Source: JARROD01 sp037384225
Lineage (GTDB): Bacteria; Pseudomonadota; Gammaproteobacteria; Pseudomonadales; Cellvibrionaceae
Assembly (NCBI GenBank): GCA_037384225.1
Contig: JARROD010000039.1
Span: 1-41,182, forward strand
Reading direction: 5' to 3'
Length of the DNA: 41,182 bases
Under the pieces are notes generated by a model. That model had not been told where the DNA came from and made no database searches. It saw only the letters and a list, made by a program, of their open reading frames with translations. The position numbers were made by a program, and so were the translations under genes. Each line of letters starts with the position of its first letter. Position 1 is the stretch's first letter. Below, piece by piece: positions 1 through 7,849 of this stretch.

Positions 1-40
1 CCCCTGGCCTGGAGGGCCGGTCTCGATGTGTGACAGGATG

Positions 41-207
41 TACGGGGCAGACACCTGGCGATACGCGTGGCGATACGGGACAGACACCTGGCGATACGGG
101 ACAGACACCTGGTGATACGGGACAGACACCTGGTGATAATACGGGACAGACACCTGGGTGTACTTTTTGGGACAGACACCCGGGTGTATTCGGGACAGGT
201 CCTGGTG
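41..207. repeat. 21-bp degenerate tandem repeat array
   Basis: About seven copies of a 21-bp unit with core GGGACAGACACCTGG begin at 41, 74, 95, 116, 140, 161 and 187. A 12-bp remnant lies at 62-73. The copies at 74, 95 and 116 are almost identical; the last two (161-186, 187-207) are the most diverged and one is lengthened to 26 bp. Each unit contains the small dyad CACC-T-GGTG. The units run head to tail without unique spacers, so this is not CRISPR. The unit is seven codons long and stays open in two frames, but those frames have no recognisable protein or ribosome-binding site. From memory, GGGACAGACACC-type words occur near REP-associated (RAYT) transposases in proteobacteria. That link is an inference. 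Confidence 0.85.
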
Positions 208-289
208 TATTCGTTAAGTGCTGCATTCGATATAATTTTCACAGTTTATATGGCGTGTAAATACGGCTTTTGCAGGGCATTTTTTCACT

Positions 290-1114
290 ATGGCTGAACT
301 GACGATGGACTTTTGTAGGGGGGCGGTTGCCATAGCCTGTAATGACCCACAGCGGTTGGTGGCAGCGAAAGCTATGGCGGCAATGACGGGTACGGCGCTG
401 TTGCAAAATGTGGATCCACCTTCAGTGGACACTTTTACTTATCTGTTGCTCTACGATAACAGCGGCGTTTCTCTGCTCCAGACCGGGCGTAAAGCATCGG
501 GTGGTGTGCGCGCCGACTTTGTCAATGGTTCGCTCAATCACCGGCGTCGTTTTGGCGGTGGTCAGGGGCAAATGATCGCCAAGGCTGTCGGGATCAAATC
601 CGGCGTTAAACCCCGTGTGCTCGATGTCACCGCCGGCCTGGGCAAAGACGGATTCATTCTCGCCTCGCTGGGTTGCGACGTTACTTTACTGGAGCGTTCG
701 CCTTTAATACATGCGTTGTTGGAGGATGGCTTACGGCGGGCCAGAGCGTGCTCGGAGCTGGAATTGACCGCCATATTGTCACGGCTGAGTTTACACGGCG
801 TGGAGGCAAAGCACTATCTTTTGGGCTTAACGACAAGCCTGTGTCCAGAGGTTATTTACCTGGACCCGATGTTTCCCGAGCGAACCAAATCCGCTCGCGT
901 CAAAAAAGAAATGCAAATGTTTCAAAACCTGCTGGGGAAAGACCCGGATGCCGGTGAACTGCTAACGCTGGCGCTGCAAAAAGCCCGTTGCCGGGTCGTG
1001 GTGAAACGACCCCGCAAGGCCCAGGCTCTGGCGGGTCTGGAACCCAACTATGCCCTGGAGGGAAAATCCAGCCGCTACGATATTTATGCGCTGGCCCGGA
1101 TTAGCGCCCGCTGA
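290..1114 (+). CDS. rsmJ: 16S rRNA (guanine-1516-N2) methyltransferase RsmJ
   Basis: This SAM-dependent enzyme makes m2G1516 in 16S rRNA. The 274-aa product matches the RsmJ/YhiQ family along its length. Visible landmarks are VRADFVNGS followed by NHRRRFGGGQGQ (about residues 74-94), the SAM-binding DVTAGLGKDGFILASLG (about 112-128), the acidic LLER that follows, and the catalytic-region motif VIYLDPMFPERTKSA near 190. The N-terminal 60 residues are less conserved, as is usual. The ATG at 290 has no clear Shine-Dalgarno sequence; an in-frame ATG at 305 is an alternative. The gene follows a 21-bp repeat array and converges on a small minus-strand gene, overlapping its end by 14 bp. Confidence 0.93.
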   Translation: MAELTMDFCRGAVAIACNDPQRLVAAKAMAAMTGTALLQNVDPPSVDTFTYLLLYDNSGVSLLQTGRKASGGVRADFVNGSLNHRRRFGGGQGQMIAKAVGIKSGVKPRVLDVTAGLGKDGFILASLGCDVTLLERSPLIHALLEDGLRRARACSELELTAILSRLSLHGVEAKHYLLGLTTSLCPEVIYLDPMFPERTKSARVKKEMQMFQNLLGKDPDAGELLTLALQKARCRVVVKRPRKAQALAGLEPNYALEGKSSRYDIYALARISAR

Positions 1115-1364
1115 GAAAAAAGCCCAGAATCCGGCTGATGACCAGGCGCACCTGCGCCAGCATCGCGAGGAGAAATCCCGCCCCCAGCATAAGAAGCCCG
1201 CTGAGAACCGCCAGTTCCTGCCGCAGTGAGGGCTGCAGCAACTGGTTGGCACAGTACACTATGACCAGCCCTGTGAAAAAGAACATGGCGCCGTTGCGGA
1301 ACTGGCGAAACGGCTTCTCCAGTGGCGCGGTGTAGTGGTTCAGTAATGCCTGTTTCCAATTCAT
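1101..1364 (-). CDS. small two-helix membrane protein of unknown function
   Basis: This 87-aa protein is not recognised as a named family. A polar N-terminus (about 1-24) is followed by two hydrophobic stretches (about 25-44 and 51-82) and a basic end, so an inner-membrane hairpin is likely. Its ATG overlaps the moaE stop as ATGA (1361-1364), which suggests translational coupling and makes it the last gene of the moaC-D-E unit. The 3' end overlaps convergent rsmJ by 14 bp. Nothing visible ties it to molybdopterin chemistry. The evidence that it is real is the coupling and the coherent hydrophobic pattern. Confidence 0.7.
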   Translation of the reverse strand: MNWKQALLNHYTAPLEKPFRQFRNGAMFFFTGLVIVYCANQLLQPSLRQELAVLSGLLMLGAGFLLAMLAQVRLVISRILGFFLSGR

Positions 1365-1822
1365 TCGGTCCAGCGTCCGGCGGCTTGTGCGTCAGTGTCC
1401 CGCGCGTCCACCCAGCGGCTGCCGGCGGCGGTCTGTTCTTTTTTCCAGAAGGGCGCACGGGTTTTGAGAAAGTCCATCAGAAACTCACAGGCAGCGAAAG
1501 CCTCGCCGCGATGGGTGCTGCCGACGCCGACAAAAACAATCTGATCACCCGGGTGCAGTTCACCGACGCGGTGTATAATCCGCACTTTTTGTAGCGACCA
1601 GCGGTCTCGAGCCCGCGTAATGAGCTCGCCCAGAACTTTTTCCGTCATACCCGGATAGTGCTCCAGGTGCAGGGTATGAATATCATCACCTTGATTGACA
1701 TCGCGCACCAGGCCGGTAAAAGTGACCACCGCCCCGGTGTCGGGGGATTGCTTGCGCAGGGCATCGTATTCGGTCGCGAGGTTGAAATCATCTGTTTGGA
1801 CCAGAATCATATCGGTCGCCAT
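1361..1822 (-). CDS. moaE: Molybdopterin synthase catalytic subunit MoaE
   Basis: MoaE is the large subunit of the heterotetrameric MoaD2-MoaE2 synthase, which converts cyclic pyranopterin monophosphate to molybdopterin using the MoaD thiocarboxylate. The product (153 aa from the start chosen) has the family landmarks GAVVTFTGLVRD, HLEHYPGM, RVGELHPGDQIVFVGV and the lysine-rich catalytic segment APFWKKEQ...RWVDAR. The open frame extends upstream to 1882. The ATG at 1822 is preferred because GGAGG lies five bases before it and it gives the usual ~150-aa length; the ATG at 1837 is the alternative. moaD lies 77 bp upstream. Confidence 0.93.
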   Translation of the reverse strand: MATDMILVQTDDFNLATEYDALRKQSPDTGAVVTFTGLVRDVNQGDDIHTLHLEHYPGMTEKVLGELITRARDRWSLQKVRIIHRVGELHPGDQIVFVGVGSTHRGEAFAACEFLMDFLKTRAPFWKKEQTAAGSRWVDARDTDAQAAGRWTE

Positions 1823-1899
1823 GTTTTCCTCCGCCATCTTTTTTCCGCCCCATTTTGTTCGCGACTCGCGGGTACTTGTCAAGCGCCGTCGATTGCCAT

Positions 1900-2154
1900 T
1901 TAACCGCCGGTCACAGGCGGGAAAAAAGCCACTTCGTCGCCGTCGTTGATGGCGGTATCCAAGTCGGCGATTGTCTGGTTGACCGCTACCCGGACGCTGG
2001 GGTCGCTGAGTGTATCGCCCCAGATGCGGCCGCGGTCGCTCAGCAGTGCTACCAGGTCTTTTATTGCAGCCACCTTGCCGGGTAGTAAGGGCAGTGTTTC
2101 TTCACCGCAGCCCAGTTGCTCGCGCAGGCGGGCAAAATACAGAACTTTAATCAT
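1900..2154 (-). CDS. moaD: Molybdopterin synthase sulfur carrier subunit MoaD
   Basis: This small ubiquitin-fold protein donates sulfur from a C-terminal thiocarboxylate. The 84-aa product starts MIKVLYFARLREQLG, typical of MoaD. It contains the VAVNQ strand and the DGDEVAFFPPVTGG tail, ending in the Gly-Gly needed for adenylation by MoeB. The ATG at 2154 overlaps the end of moaC by 8 bp; an in-frame GTG at 2166 is possible. The moaC-moaD-moaE order is standard. moaA and moaB are not in the window. Confidence 0.93.
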   Translation of the reverse strand: MIKVLYFARLREQLGCGEETLPLLPGKVAAIKDLVALLSDRGRIWGDTLSDPSVRVAVNQTIADLDTAINDGDEVAFFPPVTGG

Positions 2155-2677
2155 CCGCAGGTTCACTTTGAATAGAAGGTGTTGAGCTTTGTGGCTTTGT
2201 GTCGGTGCGCCACTCGCCGGATTTACCGCCGATTTTATGCAACAGCTGTATTGCGCTGATCATCATGCCTTTATCTACCGCTTTACACATATCGTAGAGT
2301 GTCAACGCAGCCACCGAGGCGGCAGTCAGGGCTTCCATTTCCACGCCCGTTTGGCCTTTAAGTTTGCAGGTGGCTTCGATTTTCACTCGGTTGTGCCGGG
2401 GCTGGGCTTCGAGTTCAACTTCGATCGAGGTGAGCATGAGAGGGTGGCACAGAGGGATCAAATCCGCGCATTTTTTCGCCGCCTGGATACCGGCGATACG
2501 GGCCACGGCGAAAACGTCGCCCTTTTTATGGCCGCCGCTGAGAATCAGCTCCAGTGTTTGCGGCAGCATAGTGACGTAGGCCTCGGCAGTAGCCGCGCGC
2601 TGGGTTTCGGCTTTAGCGCCCACGTCCACCATATGGGCGCGGCCCTGGCTGTCCAGATGAGTAAGTCGCTGGCTCAT
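2147..2677 (-). CDS. moaC: Cyclic pyranopterin monophosphate synthase MoaC
   Basis: MoaC converts the MoaA product 3',8-cH2GTP to cyclic pyranopterin monophosphate in molybdenum cofactor synthesis. The 176-aa protein shows the MoaC signatures LTHLDSQGRAHMVDV, the AAKKCADLIPLCHPL segment, the EME-ALTAASVAALTLYDM helix and the DKGMMI stretch with conserved Lys and Asp. The last ~18 residues are a polar extension of no known role that overlaps moaD. It is first in a moaC-D-E-membrane protein unit and starts 76 bp downstream of hemN. Confidence 0.95.
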   Translation of the reverse strand: MSQRLTHLDSQGRAHMVDVGAKAETQRAATAEAYVTMLPQTLELILSGGHKKGDVFAVARIAGIQAAKKCADLIPLCHPLMLTSIEVELEAQPRHNRVKIEATCKLKGQTGVEMEALTAASVAALTLYDMCKAVDKGMMISAIQLLHKIGGKSGEWRTDTKPQSSTPSIQSEPADD

Positions 2678-2753
2678 TGTTTACCCTGTTTGGTAGCGAG
2701 TCGAATACGGGGATCAGATCGTTGACGCTGACTCCACGAGTTTAGCCATGATA

Positions 2754-4163
2754 CTAAATAATGCGTGAATAACGTACCTCGGCGGAGGGGTTCAGATAGG
2801 CGTCGAACACCATGCAGATACGGCGGATCAGCAAGCGACCACAGGCAGTGACGGCGATTGCATCCGGGCTCAATGACAGCAGCCCGTCTGCGGCCAAGGG
2901 TTCCAAAGCCTGGAGTTCAGTACTGAAATAGTGACTAAAATTGATGTTGAAGTGTTGCTCAACGGATTTGAAGTCGAGCTTGAACTGGCAGATCAGCTCG
3001 CGGATAACATGTTGGCGCAGGCGGTCATCGTCGCTGAGTATCAGCCCCCTGGCGAGGGGCAGAGGTGGGGGCGAGGTGGGCGCGGTCGAAGGGGGTAGGG
3101 CTTGTTGATAAGCGGCCAGACTTTTGTGGTTTTGAACAAATACATTGTCGATAGCGCTGATCGCAGAGACGCCAAAGGCGAACAGGTCGCAGTCACCGTG
3201 TAGTGAGTAGCCTTGAAAATTCCTCTGTAGCTTGCCTTGGCGCTGCGCGCTGGCGAGTTCGTCCTCGGGTTTGGCGAAGTGGTCCATGCCTATGTAGACG
3301 TAGCCGGCTGCCGTCAGGCGTTTGATCAGGTATTCCAGCATCAGCAGTTTTTCCCCGGGGCGGGGTAAAGTGGAGGCGTCAATCTGACGCTGGGTTTTAA
3401 ACATCTCTGGCAAGTGAGCATAATTGAACACCGAAAGCCGGTCGGGGGCCAGTTCGATAACGTGTTCCACGGTGTTGGAGATACTGGCGAGGGATTGTTT
3501 AGGCAGTCCGTATATCAGATCCATACTCAGCGAGTGGAAACCTTCGGCGCGGGTTCTGGCGACTAATTCAGCGACTTCTTCGACACTGTTGTAGCGGTTG
3601 ACGGCCTTTTGTACCTCAGGGTCGAAGTCCTGAATGCCCATGCTCAGGCGGTTGAAGCCGATCTCGCGCAATAGACCGATGGTGTCGACGTGCATATTGC
3701 CGGGGTGGACTTCGATGGAATATTCCCCCTTGTCGTCGTGGCGCAACGCGAATAGGTCGCGGGTTTTCGCCATCAGTTCCCGTTTTTCGAAATCGCTGAT
3801 AAAGGTGGGGGTGCCGCCACCCCAGTGAAGCTGTTCTACCTGCCGCCCAGGATCAATATGGGGGGCAACCGCGGCCATTTCGCGATAGAGGCTGTCGAGA
3901 TAGGGGCGGGCGCGTTTTTTATTGGCGGTAATGACTTTGTTGCAAGCGCAGTAATAACAGACGGTATCGCAAAAGGGGATGTGAATATACAGCGACAGCG
4001 GCCGTTGCGCGCGGTTGCCGCGGGCAATCGCTGCTTGCAGTTCGGCCTCGGTGAAATCCTCTTTAAAGTGTAAAGCGGTGGGGTATGAGGTGTAACGGGG
4101 ACCGGCCAGGTCGTAGCGTTTAATGAGATCGGCGTCCCAGGTAAGCGGGTTGTCTGTTTGCAT
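2754..4163 (-). CDS. hemN: Oxygen-independent coproporphyrinogen III oxidase HemN
   Basis: This radical-SAM enzyme decarboxylates coproporphyrinogen III to protoporphyrinogen IX without oxygen. The 469-aa product has YTSYPTA near residue 25, HIPFCDTVCYYCAC with the 4Fe-4S cysteines C65, C69 and C72 (plus the adjacent C74 typical of HemN), LHWGGGTPTF, and the C-terminal HemN domain (VFNYAHLPEMFK, YVYIGMDHFAKPEDEL). The frame is open upstream to 4379, but that part overlaps dapE and is low-complexity. The ATG at 4163, giving MQTDNPLTWDADLI, fits the family length. An ANR/FNR-like box lies 82 bp upstream. Confidence 0.96.
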   Translation of the reverse strand: MQTDNPLTWDADLIKRYDLAGPRYTSYPTALHFKEDFTEAELQAAIARGNRAQRPLSLYIHIPFCDTVCYYCACNKVITANKKRARPYLDSLYREMAAVAPHIDPGRQVEQLHWGGGTPTFISDFEKRELMAKTRDLFALRHDDKGEYSIEVHPGNMHVDTIGLLREIGFNRLSMGIQDFDPEVQKAVNRYNSVEEVAELVARTRAEGFHSLSMDLIYGLPKQSLASISNTVEHVIELAPDRLSVFNYAHLPEMFKTQRQIDASTLPRPGEKLLMLEYLIKRLTAAGYVYIGMDHFAKPEDELASAQRQGKLQRNFQGYSLHGDCDLFAFGVSAISAIDNVFVQNHKSLAAYQQALPPSTAPTSPPPLPLARGLILSDDDRLRQHVIRELICQFKLDFKSVEQHFNINFSHYFSTELQALEPLAADGLLSLSPDAIAVTACGRLLIRRICMVFDAYLNPSAEVRYSRII

Positions 4164-4244
4164 TATGTTTGAGATTAACGTATTTGAGTTTGAAGTTGGG
4201 GTACGTGTTGACGAGAGTATAACCGGGAGCAGGGGAAGGGCGGG

Positions 4245-4258
4245 TTGATATGAGTCAA
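4245..4258 (-). promoter_or_regulatory. FNR/ANR-like box upstream of hemN
   Basis: The plus strand reads TTGATATGAGTCAA; the minus strand, which is the hemN sense, reads TTGACTCATATCAA. This matches the TTGAT-N4-ATCAA consensus at 9 of 10 positions. It lies 82 bp before the hemN ATG and 48 bp after the dapE stop. Control of hemN by ANR/FNR under low oxygen is known in Pseudomonas. That it acts here is an inference. Confidence 0.6.
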
Positions 4259-4306
4259 CACCATGGGCTACACGACCGTTGCGAGTCAACGGCCGGAAGA
4301 ATGCCG

Positions 4307-5443
4307 TCAGACTAGCAGGTTGACCAGTGTTTGTTCGTAAACCGTGCTTAATATATCGAGATCGCCGGCGCAGACACATTCGTCAATCTTGTGAATAGTG
4401 GCGTTTACCGGCCCCAGCTCTACGACCTGGGCGCCGGTGGGGGCGATAAAGCGGCCGTCGGAGGTGCCTCCCGCGGTGGACAGCACTGTTTCGCGACCGG
4501 TGACGGCGCGGATGGCGTCTACCACGGCATCCACCAGGTTGCCGGTGGCGGTCAAAAATGGCTCGCCGCTGAGGTTCCAGTCGATGTTGTAGTTTAACTG
4601 GTGTTTGTCCAGTATCGCTTCGGTGCGGCGGCGCAGCTTCGCGGCGGTTACCTGGGTTGAAAAGCGAAAATTACACACTGCCTGCACCGATTCCGGGATG
4701 ACGTTGGTGGCGCCTGTGCCGCCATTGATATTGGATACCTGAAAGCTGGTGGCAGGGAAGAATTTATTACCCTCGTCCCAGCGTTCGGCCGTCAATTCCG
4801 CCAGTGCCGGCGCCAACCGGTGGATGGGGTTATCGGCTAAATGGGGGTAGGCGACATGGCCCTGTACGCCCTTGACGGTTAAGGTTGCGCCCAGTGAACC
4901 ACGGCGCCCGTTTTTGATGACGTCACCCACTTCTGTGTTACTGGATGGCTCACCGACAATACACCAGGTGATGTCGATAGCGCGCTGTTGCAGCCATTCC
5001 ACAACCTTGACGGTGCCGTCCTGGGCAGGGCCCTCTTCATCGCTGGTGATTAGAAACGCGATCTGTCCGCGGTGGTCGGGGTGCAAGGCGACAAACCGCT
5101 CACAGGCGGTCACCATCGCCGCCAGACTGCCTTTCATATCCGCCGCGCCGCGCCCGTACAGGTTGCCGGCTTCCACCACCGGTTTGAAGGGCGGTCTCTG
5201 CCACTGTGATTCCGGCCCTGTTGGCACCACGTCGGTGTGGCCGGCAAAGGCGACTATGGGACCTTTGTCACCGCGAATCGCCCAGAAGTTTTCCACTTCT
5301 CCAAAACGCAGGTGCTGGACTTTAAAACCTATGGCCTCCAGGCGTTCTATCATCATCGCCTGACAACCGGCGTCCTCGGGCGTTACGGAGGGGCGGGCAA
5401 TCAGCTCGCAGGCCAGCGTCAGGGTTGGAGACAGTGTGCTCAT
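4307..5443 (-). CDS. dapE: Succinyl-diaminopimelate desuccinylase DapE
   Basis: This di-zinc M20 hydrolase releases succinate from N-succinyl-LL-diaminopimelate in lysine and peptidoglycan synthesis. The 378-aa protein has the usual length. Metal and catalytic residues are visible: GHTDVVPTG (H69, D71), YGRGAADMKG (D102), SDEEGPA (E136/E137), VGEPSS, and H in the C-terminal NATIHKIDE. The dimerisation domain contains the GRRGSLGATL and GHVAYPHLADNP segments. An AAGGAAG ribosome-binding site precedes the ATG. It follows dapD by 21 bp, so the two are almost certainly co-transcribed. Confidence 0.97.
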   Translation of the reverse strand: MSTLSPTLTLACELIARPSVTPEDAGCQAMMIERLEAIGFKVQHLRFGEVENFWAIRGDKGPIVAFAGHTDVVPTGPESQWQRPPFKPVVEAGNLYGRGAADMKGSLAAMVTACERFVALHPDHRGQIAFLITSDEEGPAQDGTVKVVEWLQQRAIDITWCIVGEPSSNTEVGDVIKNGRRGSLGATLTVKGVQGHVAYPHLADNPIHRLAPALAELTAERWDEGNKFFPATSFQVSNINGGTGATNVIPESVQAVCNFRFSTQVTAAKLRRRTEAILDKHQLNYNIDWNLSGEPFLTATGNLVDAVVDAIRAVTGRETVLSTAGGTSDGRFIAPTGAQVVELGPVNATIHKIDECVCAGDLDILSTVYEQTLVNLLV

Positions 5444-5464
5444 AGCGGCTTCCTTTACGGTGGA

Positions 5465-6535
5465 TCAATTGTTGGTGTGCAAAGCTTCGTTCAGGGCGAT
5501 AGCGGATCGGTTGGTTTTGCACTCCACGGCTCCTGAAAGGGAGTTGCGGCGAAACAGCAGATCCGGTTTGCCGGCCAGCTCCCGGGCTTTGACGGTAGCG
5601 GCTTGGGCGCCGGTCTGGTCCAACAACAGGACCTTGGTGCCGGCGGTTATATAGAGCCCGGCTTCCACTGTGCAGCGATCTCCGAGTGGTATGCCGACCC
5701 CGGCGTTGGCGCCCAGCAGACATTCTTTACCGACAGAGATAACGATGTCGCCACCGCCCGACAGTGTGCCCATGGTGGAGCAGCCGCCGCCCAGATCCGA
5801 GCCTGTGCCGACAAACACGCCCGCCGATATCCGTCCTTCGATCATGCCGGGTCCCTCGGCTCCAGCGTTAAAGTTAATAAAGCCTTCGTGCATAACGGTG
5901 GTGCCTTCACCTAAATAGGCGCCCAGGCGTACCCGCGCAGTATGGGCGATGCGGACCCCTTTGGGGACGACATAATTGGTCATCTTGGGAAACTTGTCGA
6001 CACAGGAGACCTCCAGGACTTCGCCCTGCAGGCGCGACTGCAACTGCCGCTGCGGCAACTCCTCGATATCGATGGCTCCCTGGTTTGTCCAGGCAACATT
6101 GGGGAGGACACCGAATAAACCGGAAAGGTTGGTGCCGTGAGGTTTAACCAGGCGGTGGGAAAGCAGGTGCAGTTTCAGGTAGCCTTCCGGTACCGAGGCC
6201 GGAGCGGCGTCGGTTTCCAGTAGTGTTGCGACCAAAGGGCGTTGACTGTGAAGAAAAGCACGCGCCACCGCCGCCTGCTCGCGGCAGACGGCGGCGTCGC
6301 CCGTGGCCGCCTTGCCTCTGCCACCGCTTTCTTCCAAGGCTGCAGCCAGGGCTTCGAGTCTGGCGCTGTCCAGCGCCAGGGCCAGGTTGCCCCCCTGGAA
6401 CTTCAGTGTTTTCGTAACCGCCTCGACCACTGCCCCCGGTGGGTTGATCAGTGGTTGCGGGTAGAAAACTTCCAGCCATTCACCTTTACTGTTGTTAGTG
6501 CCCACACCGAGGCCCAGACTGTAAAGTTCGTTCAT
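5465..6535 (-). CDS. dapD: Tetrahydrodipicolinate N-succinyltransferase DapD (long form)
   Basis: DapD transfers succinyl from succinyl-CoA to tetrahydrodipicolinate, two steps before DapE. At 356 aa this is the long, Pseudomonas-type DapD (E. coli has about 274 aa). The C-terminal half is a left-handed beta-helix of hexapeptide repeats: GAYLGEGTTVMHEGFINFNAG, GRISAGVFVGTGSDLGGG, GKECLLGANAGVGIPLGD. The N-terminal ~170 residues are the extra domain of this subfamily. The start MNELYSLGLGVGT matches that subfamily, though the ribosome-binding site is weak. It is followed directly by dapE. Confidence 0.95.
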   Translation of the reverse strand: MNELYSLGLGVGTNNSKGEWLEVFYPQPLINPPGAVVEAVTKTLKFQGGNLALALDSARLEALAAALEESGGRGKAATGDAAVCREQAAVARAFLHSQRPLVATLLETDAAPASVPEGYLKLHLLSHRLVKPHGTNLSGLFGVLPNVAWTNQGAIDIEELPQRQLQSRLQGEVLEVSCVDKFPKMTNYVVPKGVRIAHTARVRLGAYLGEGTTVMHEGFINFNAGAEGPGMIEGRISAGVFVGTGSDLGGGCSTMGTLSGGGDIVISVGKECLLGANAGVGIPLGDRCTVEAGLYITAGTKVLLLDQTGAQAATVKARELAGKPDLLFRRNSLSGAVECKTNRSAIALNEALHTNN

Positions 6536-6616
6536 AAGATAAGTCCCGATTGGTTTGAGAATTAAATAGCGTGGAACGTTAAATCGCTTAAGCGGCTGAT
6601 CGGATTGCGCATTGGA

Positions 6617-6964
6617 TCATTTAATAAAAAGCTGCTCGTATTCACTGTCCTTAAATCCGAGATGGCGTTTTCCGTCCAATTCCAGCAATGGGCGTTTGAT
6701 CAGTGTAGGGTTGGCGAGAATTGTCGCCGTCGCTGTTTTATCGTTTAAGCTTTTTTTGGTCACTTCGGATAACTGTTTCCAAGTGGCACTGCGTTTGTTT
6801 ATCAGCGATTCCCAGCCCAGATCGTCAATCCACGTCTGTACTTGTATTTTGTTGAGACCATCCGCTCGAAAATCGTGAAAGCGATAATCTATTTGATGTT
6901 CCTCCAGCCAGTGACGGGCTTTTTTGACAGTATCACAGTTTTTAATGCCGTATAGAGTGGTCAC
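6617..6964 (-). CDS. ArsC/Spx-family reductase (YffB-like)
   Basis: The 115-aa protein has a thioredoxin fold of the ArsC/Spx family. It begins TTLYGIKNCDTVKKARHWL with a single redox cysteine in the NCDT motif and ends in LIKRPLLEL plus the HLGFKDSEYEQLF tail typical of YffB. True arsenate reductases have a different active-site surround, so arsenate reduction should not be assumed; the substrate is unknown. The start is GTG at 6964, preceded by AGGAA; an out-of-frame ATG overlaps it. A YffB-like gene near dapD is also found in Pseudomonas. Confidence 0.88.
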   Translation of the reverse strand: MTTLYGIKNCDTVKKARHWLEEHQIDYRFHDFRADGLNKIQVQTWIDDLGWESLINKRSATWKQLSEVTKKSLNDKTATATILANPTLIKRPLLELDGKRHLGFKDSEYEQLFIK

Positions 6965-7075
6965 ATGTCGTTCCTGTTAAAATCGTTATCCCCTGGTCGC
7001 GCTCAGCGGCTCCAGGGATTGGCAGCGCTAGCATACCAAAATAGCTATACTGGGTCACCGCTTGGGGATAGGGGG

Positions 7076-7747
7076 TCAGGCCTTGCGGAGCTTTTTCGCC
7101 CGTTTGCGATTGGGGAAGCAGTGTGTGCAAATTTCACACACTGTGCCATCGCAGCCACGTGCTGAGCAATGCTCGCGGCCGTAGTAGATAATCTGCAAGT
7201 GCAGGGTGTTCCATTTCTCCTTTGGAAACAACCGTTTTAAATCCTTCTCCGTGTGCGCAACATTTTTTCCACTGCTCAATCCCCATCGTTGAGCCAGGCG
7301 GTGGATATGGGTATCGATGGGAAATGCGGGTTCCCCAAACGCCTGGGACATAACCACACTGGCAGTTTTGTGACCAACTCCGGGCAATTTTTCCAGGGCT
7401 TCCATGTCCGCCGGCACTTCGCCTCCGTATTGTTCCACCAGGATTTTTGAGAGCTCGCTGATGGCTTTGGATTTTTGCGGTGATAACCCACAGGGCCGGA
7501 TGATCTCCTTGATCCTTTCCACAGGTACTTCCGCCATAGAGAACGGGTTGTCCGCCAACTGCCACAATGGCGGCGTCACCTGGTTGACCCGCTGATCGGT
7601 ACACTGCGCTGACAACAGCACGGCCACCAGTAGTGTGTAGGGATCTTTGTGGGCGAGTGGGATGGGTGGGGTGGGGTAAAGCTGTTGTAATTTACCGAGA
7701 ATAAATGCGACGCGTTCCTGTTTTGACAGGTTCTTTATCATATTCAC
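7076..7747 (-). CDS. nth: Endonuclease III (DNA glycosylase/AP lyase)
   Basis: Nth removes oxidised pyrimidines and nicks AP sites in base-excision repair. The 223-aa product has the helix-hairpin-helix LPGVGHKTASVV with catalytic Lys127 and the catalytic Asp145 in FPIDTHIHRLA, together with the N-terminal LLSAQCTDQRVN. The iron-sulfur tail is unusual. Instead of C-X6-C-X2-C-X5-C it has C194, C199, C204, C207 and C210, spaced X4-X4-X2-X2. Start is GTG 7747 or ATG 7741; neither has a strong ribosome-binding site. It lies between the YffB-like gene and dapC. Confidence 0.94.
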   Translation of the reverse strand: MNMIKNLSKQERVAFILGKLQQLYPTPPIPLAHKDPYTLLVAVLLSAQCTDQRVNQVTPPLWQLADNPFSMAEVPVERIKEIIRPCGLSPQKSKAISELSKILVEQYGGEVPADMEALEKLPGVGHKTASVVMSQAFGEPAFPIDTHIHRLAQRWGLSSGKNVAHTEKDLKRLFPKEKWNTLHLQIIYYGREHCSARGCDGTVCEICTHCFPNRKRAKKLRKA

Positions 7748-7849
7748 TTTTGGTTACCCTATTGTTACATAAATTTTCGAGCTCAGGACCTTTTAGAGCG
7801 GTATTTTCAGGGGCGCGCGCAAATTTTTCTAACCGGAGCATAGCTCACC

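Noticed and set aside
41..207. CRISPR array
   Set aside because: Units are contiguous with no unique spacers, and no cas genes are nearby.
30..297. Short plus-strand ORFs across the 21-bp repeats
   Set aside because: They stay open only because the unit is 21 bp long; there is no ribosome-binding site and no resemblance to a protein family, and two overlapping frames look equally open.
4164..4379. N-terminal extension of HemN
   Set aside because: It overlaps dapE, has no HemN similarity and spans the FNR-like box; ATG 4163 fits the family start.
6942..7130. 62-codon minus-strand ORF between nth and the YffB-like gene
   Set aside because: It overlaps both neighbours in other frames and has no family features.
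7748..7840. Missing C-terminus of DapC encoded after a frameshift
   Set aside because: All three frames were read; none gives LPGSYLxR or RVRIALV. A ~50-codon frame starting near 7840 resembles nothing and runs into nth out of frame.
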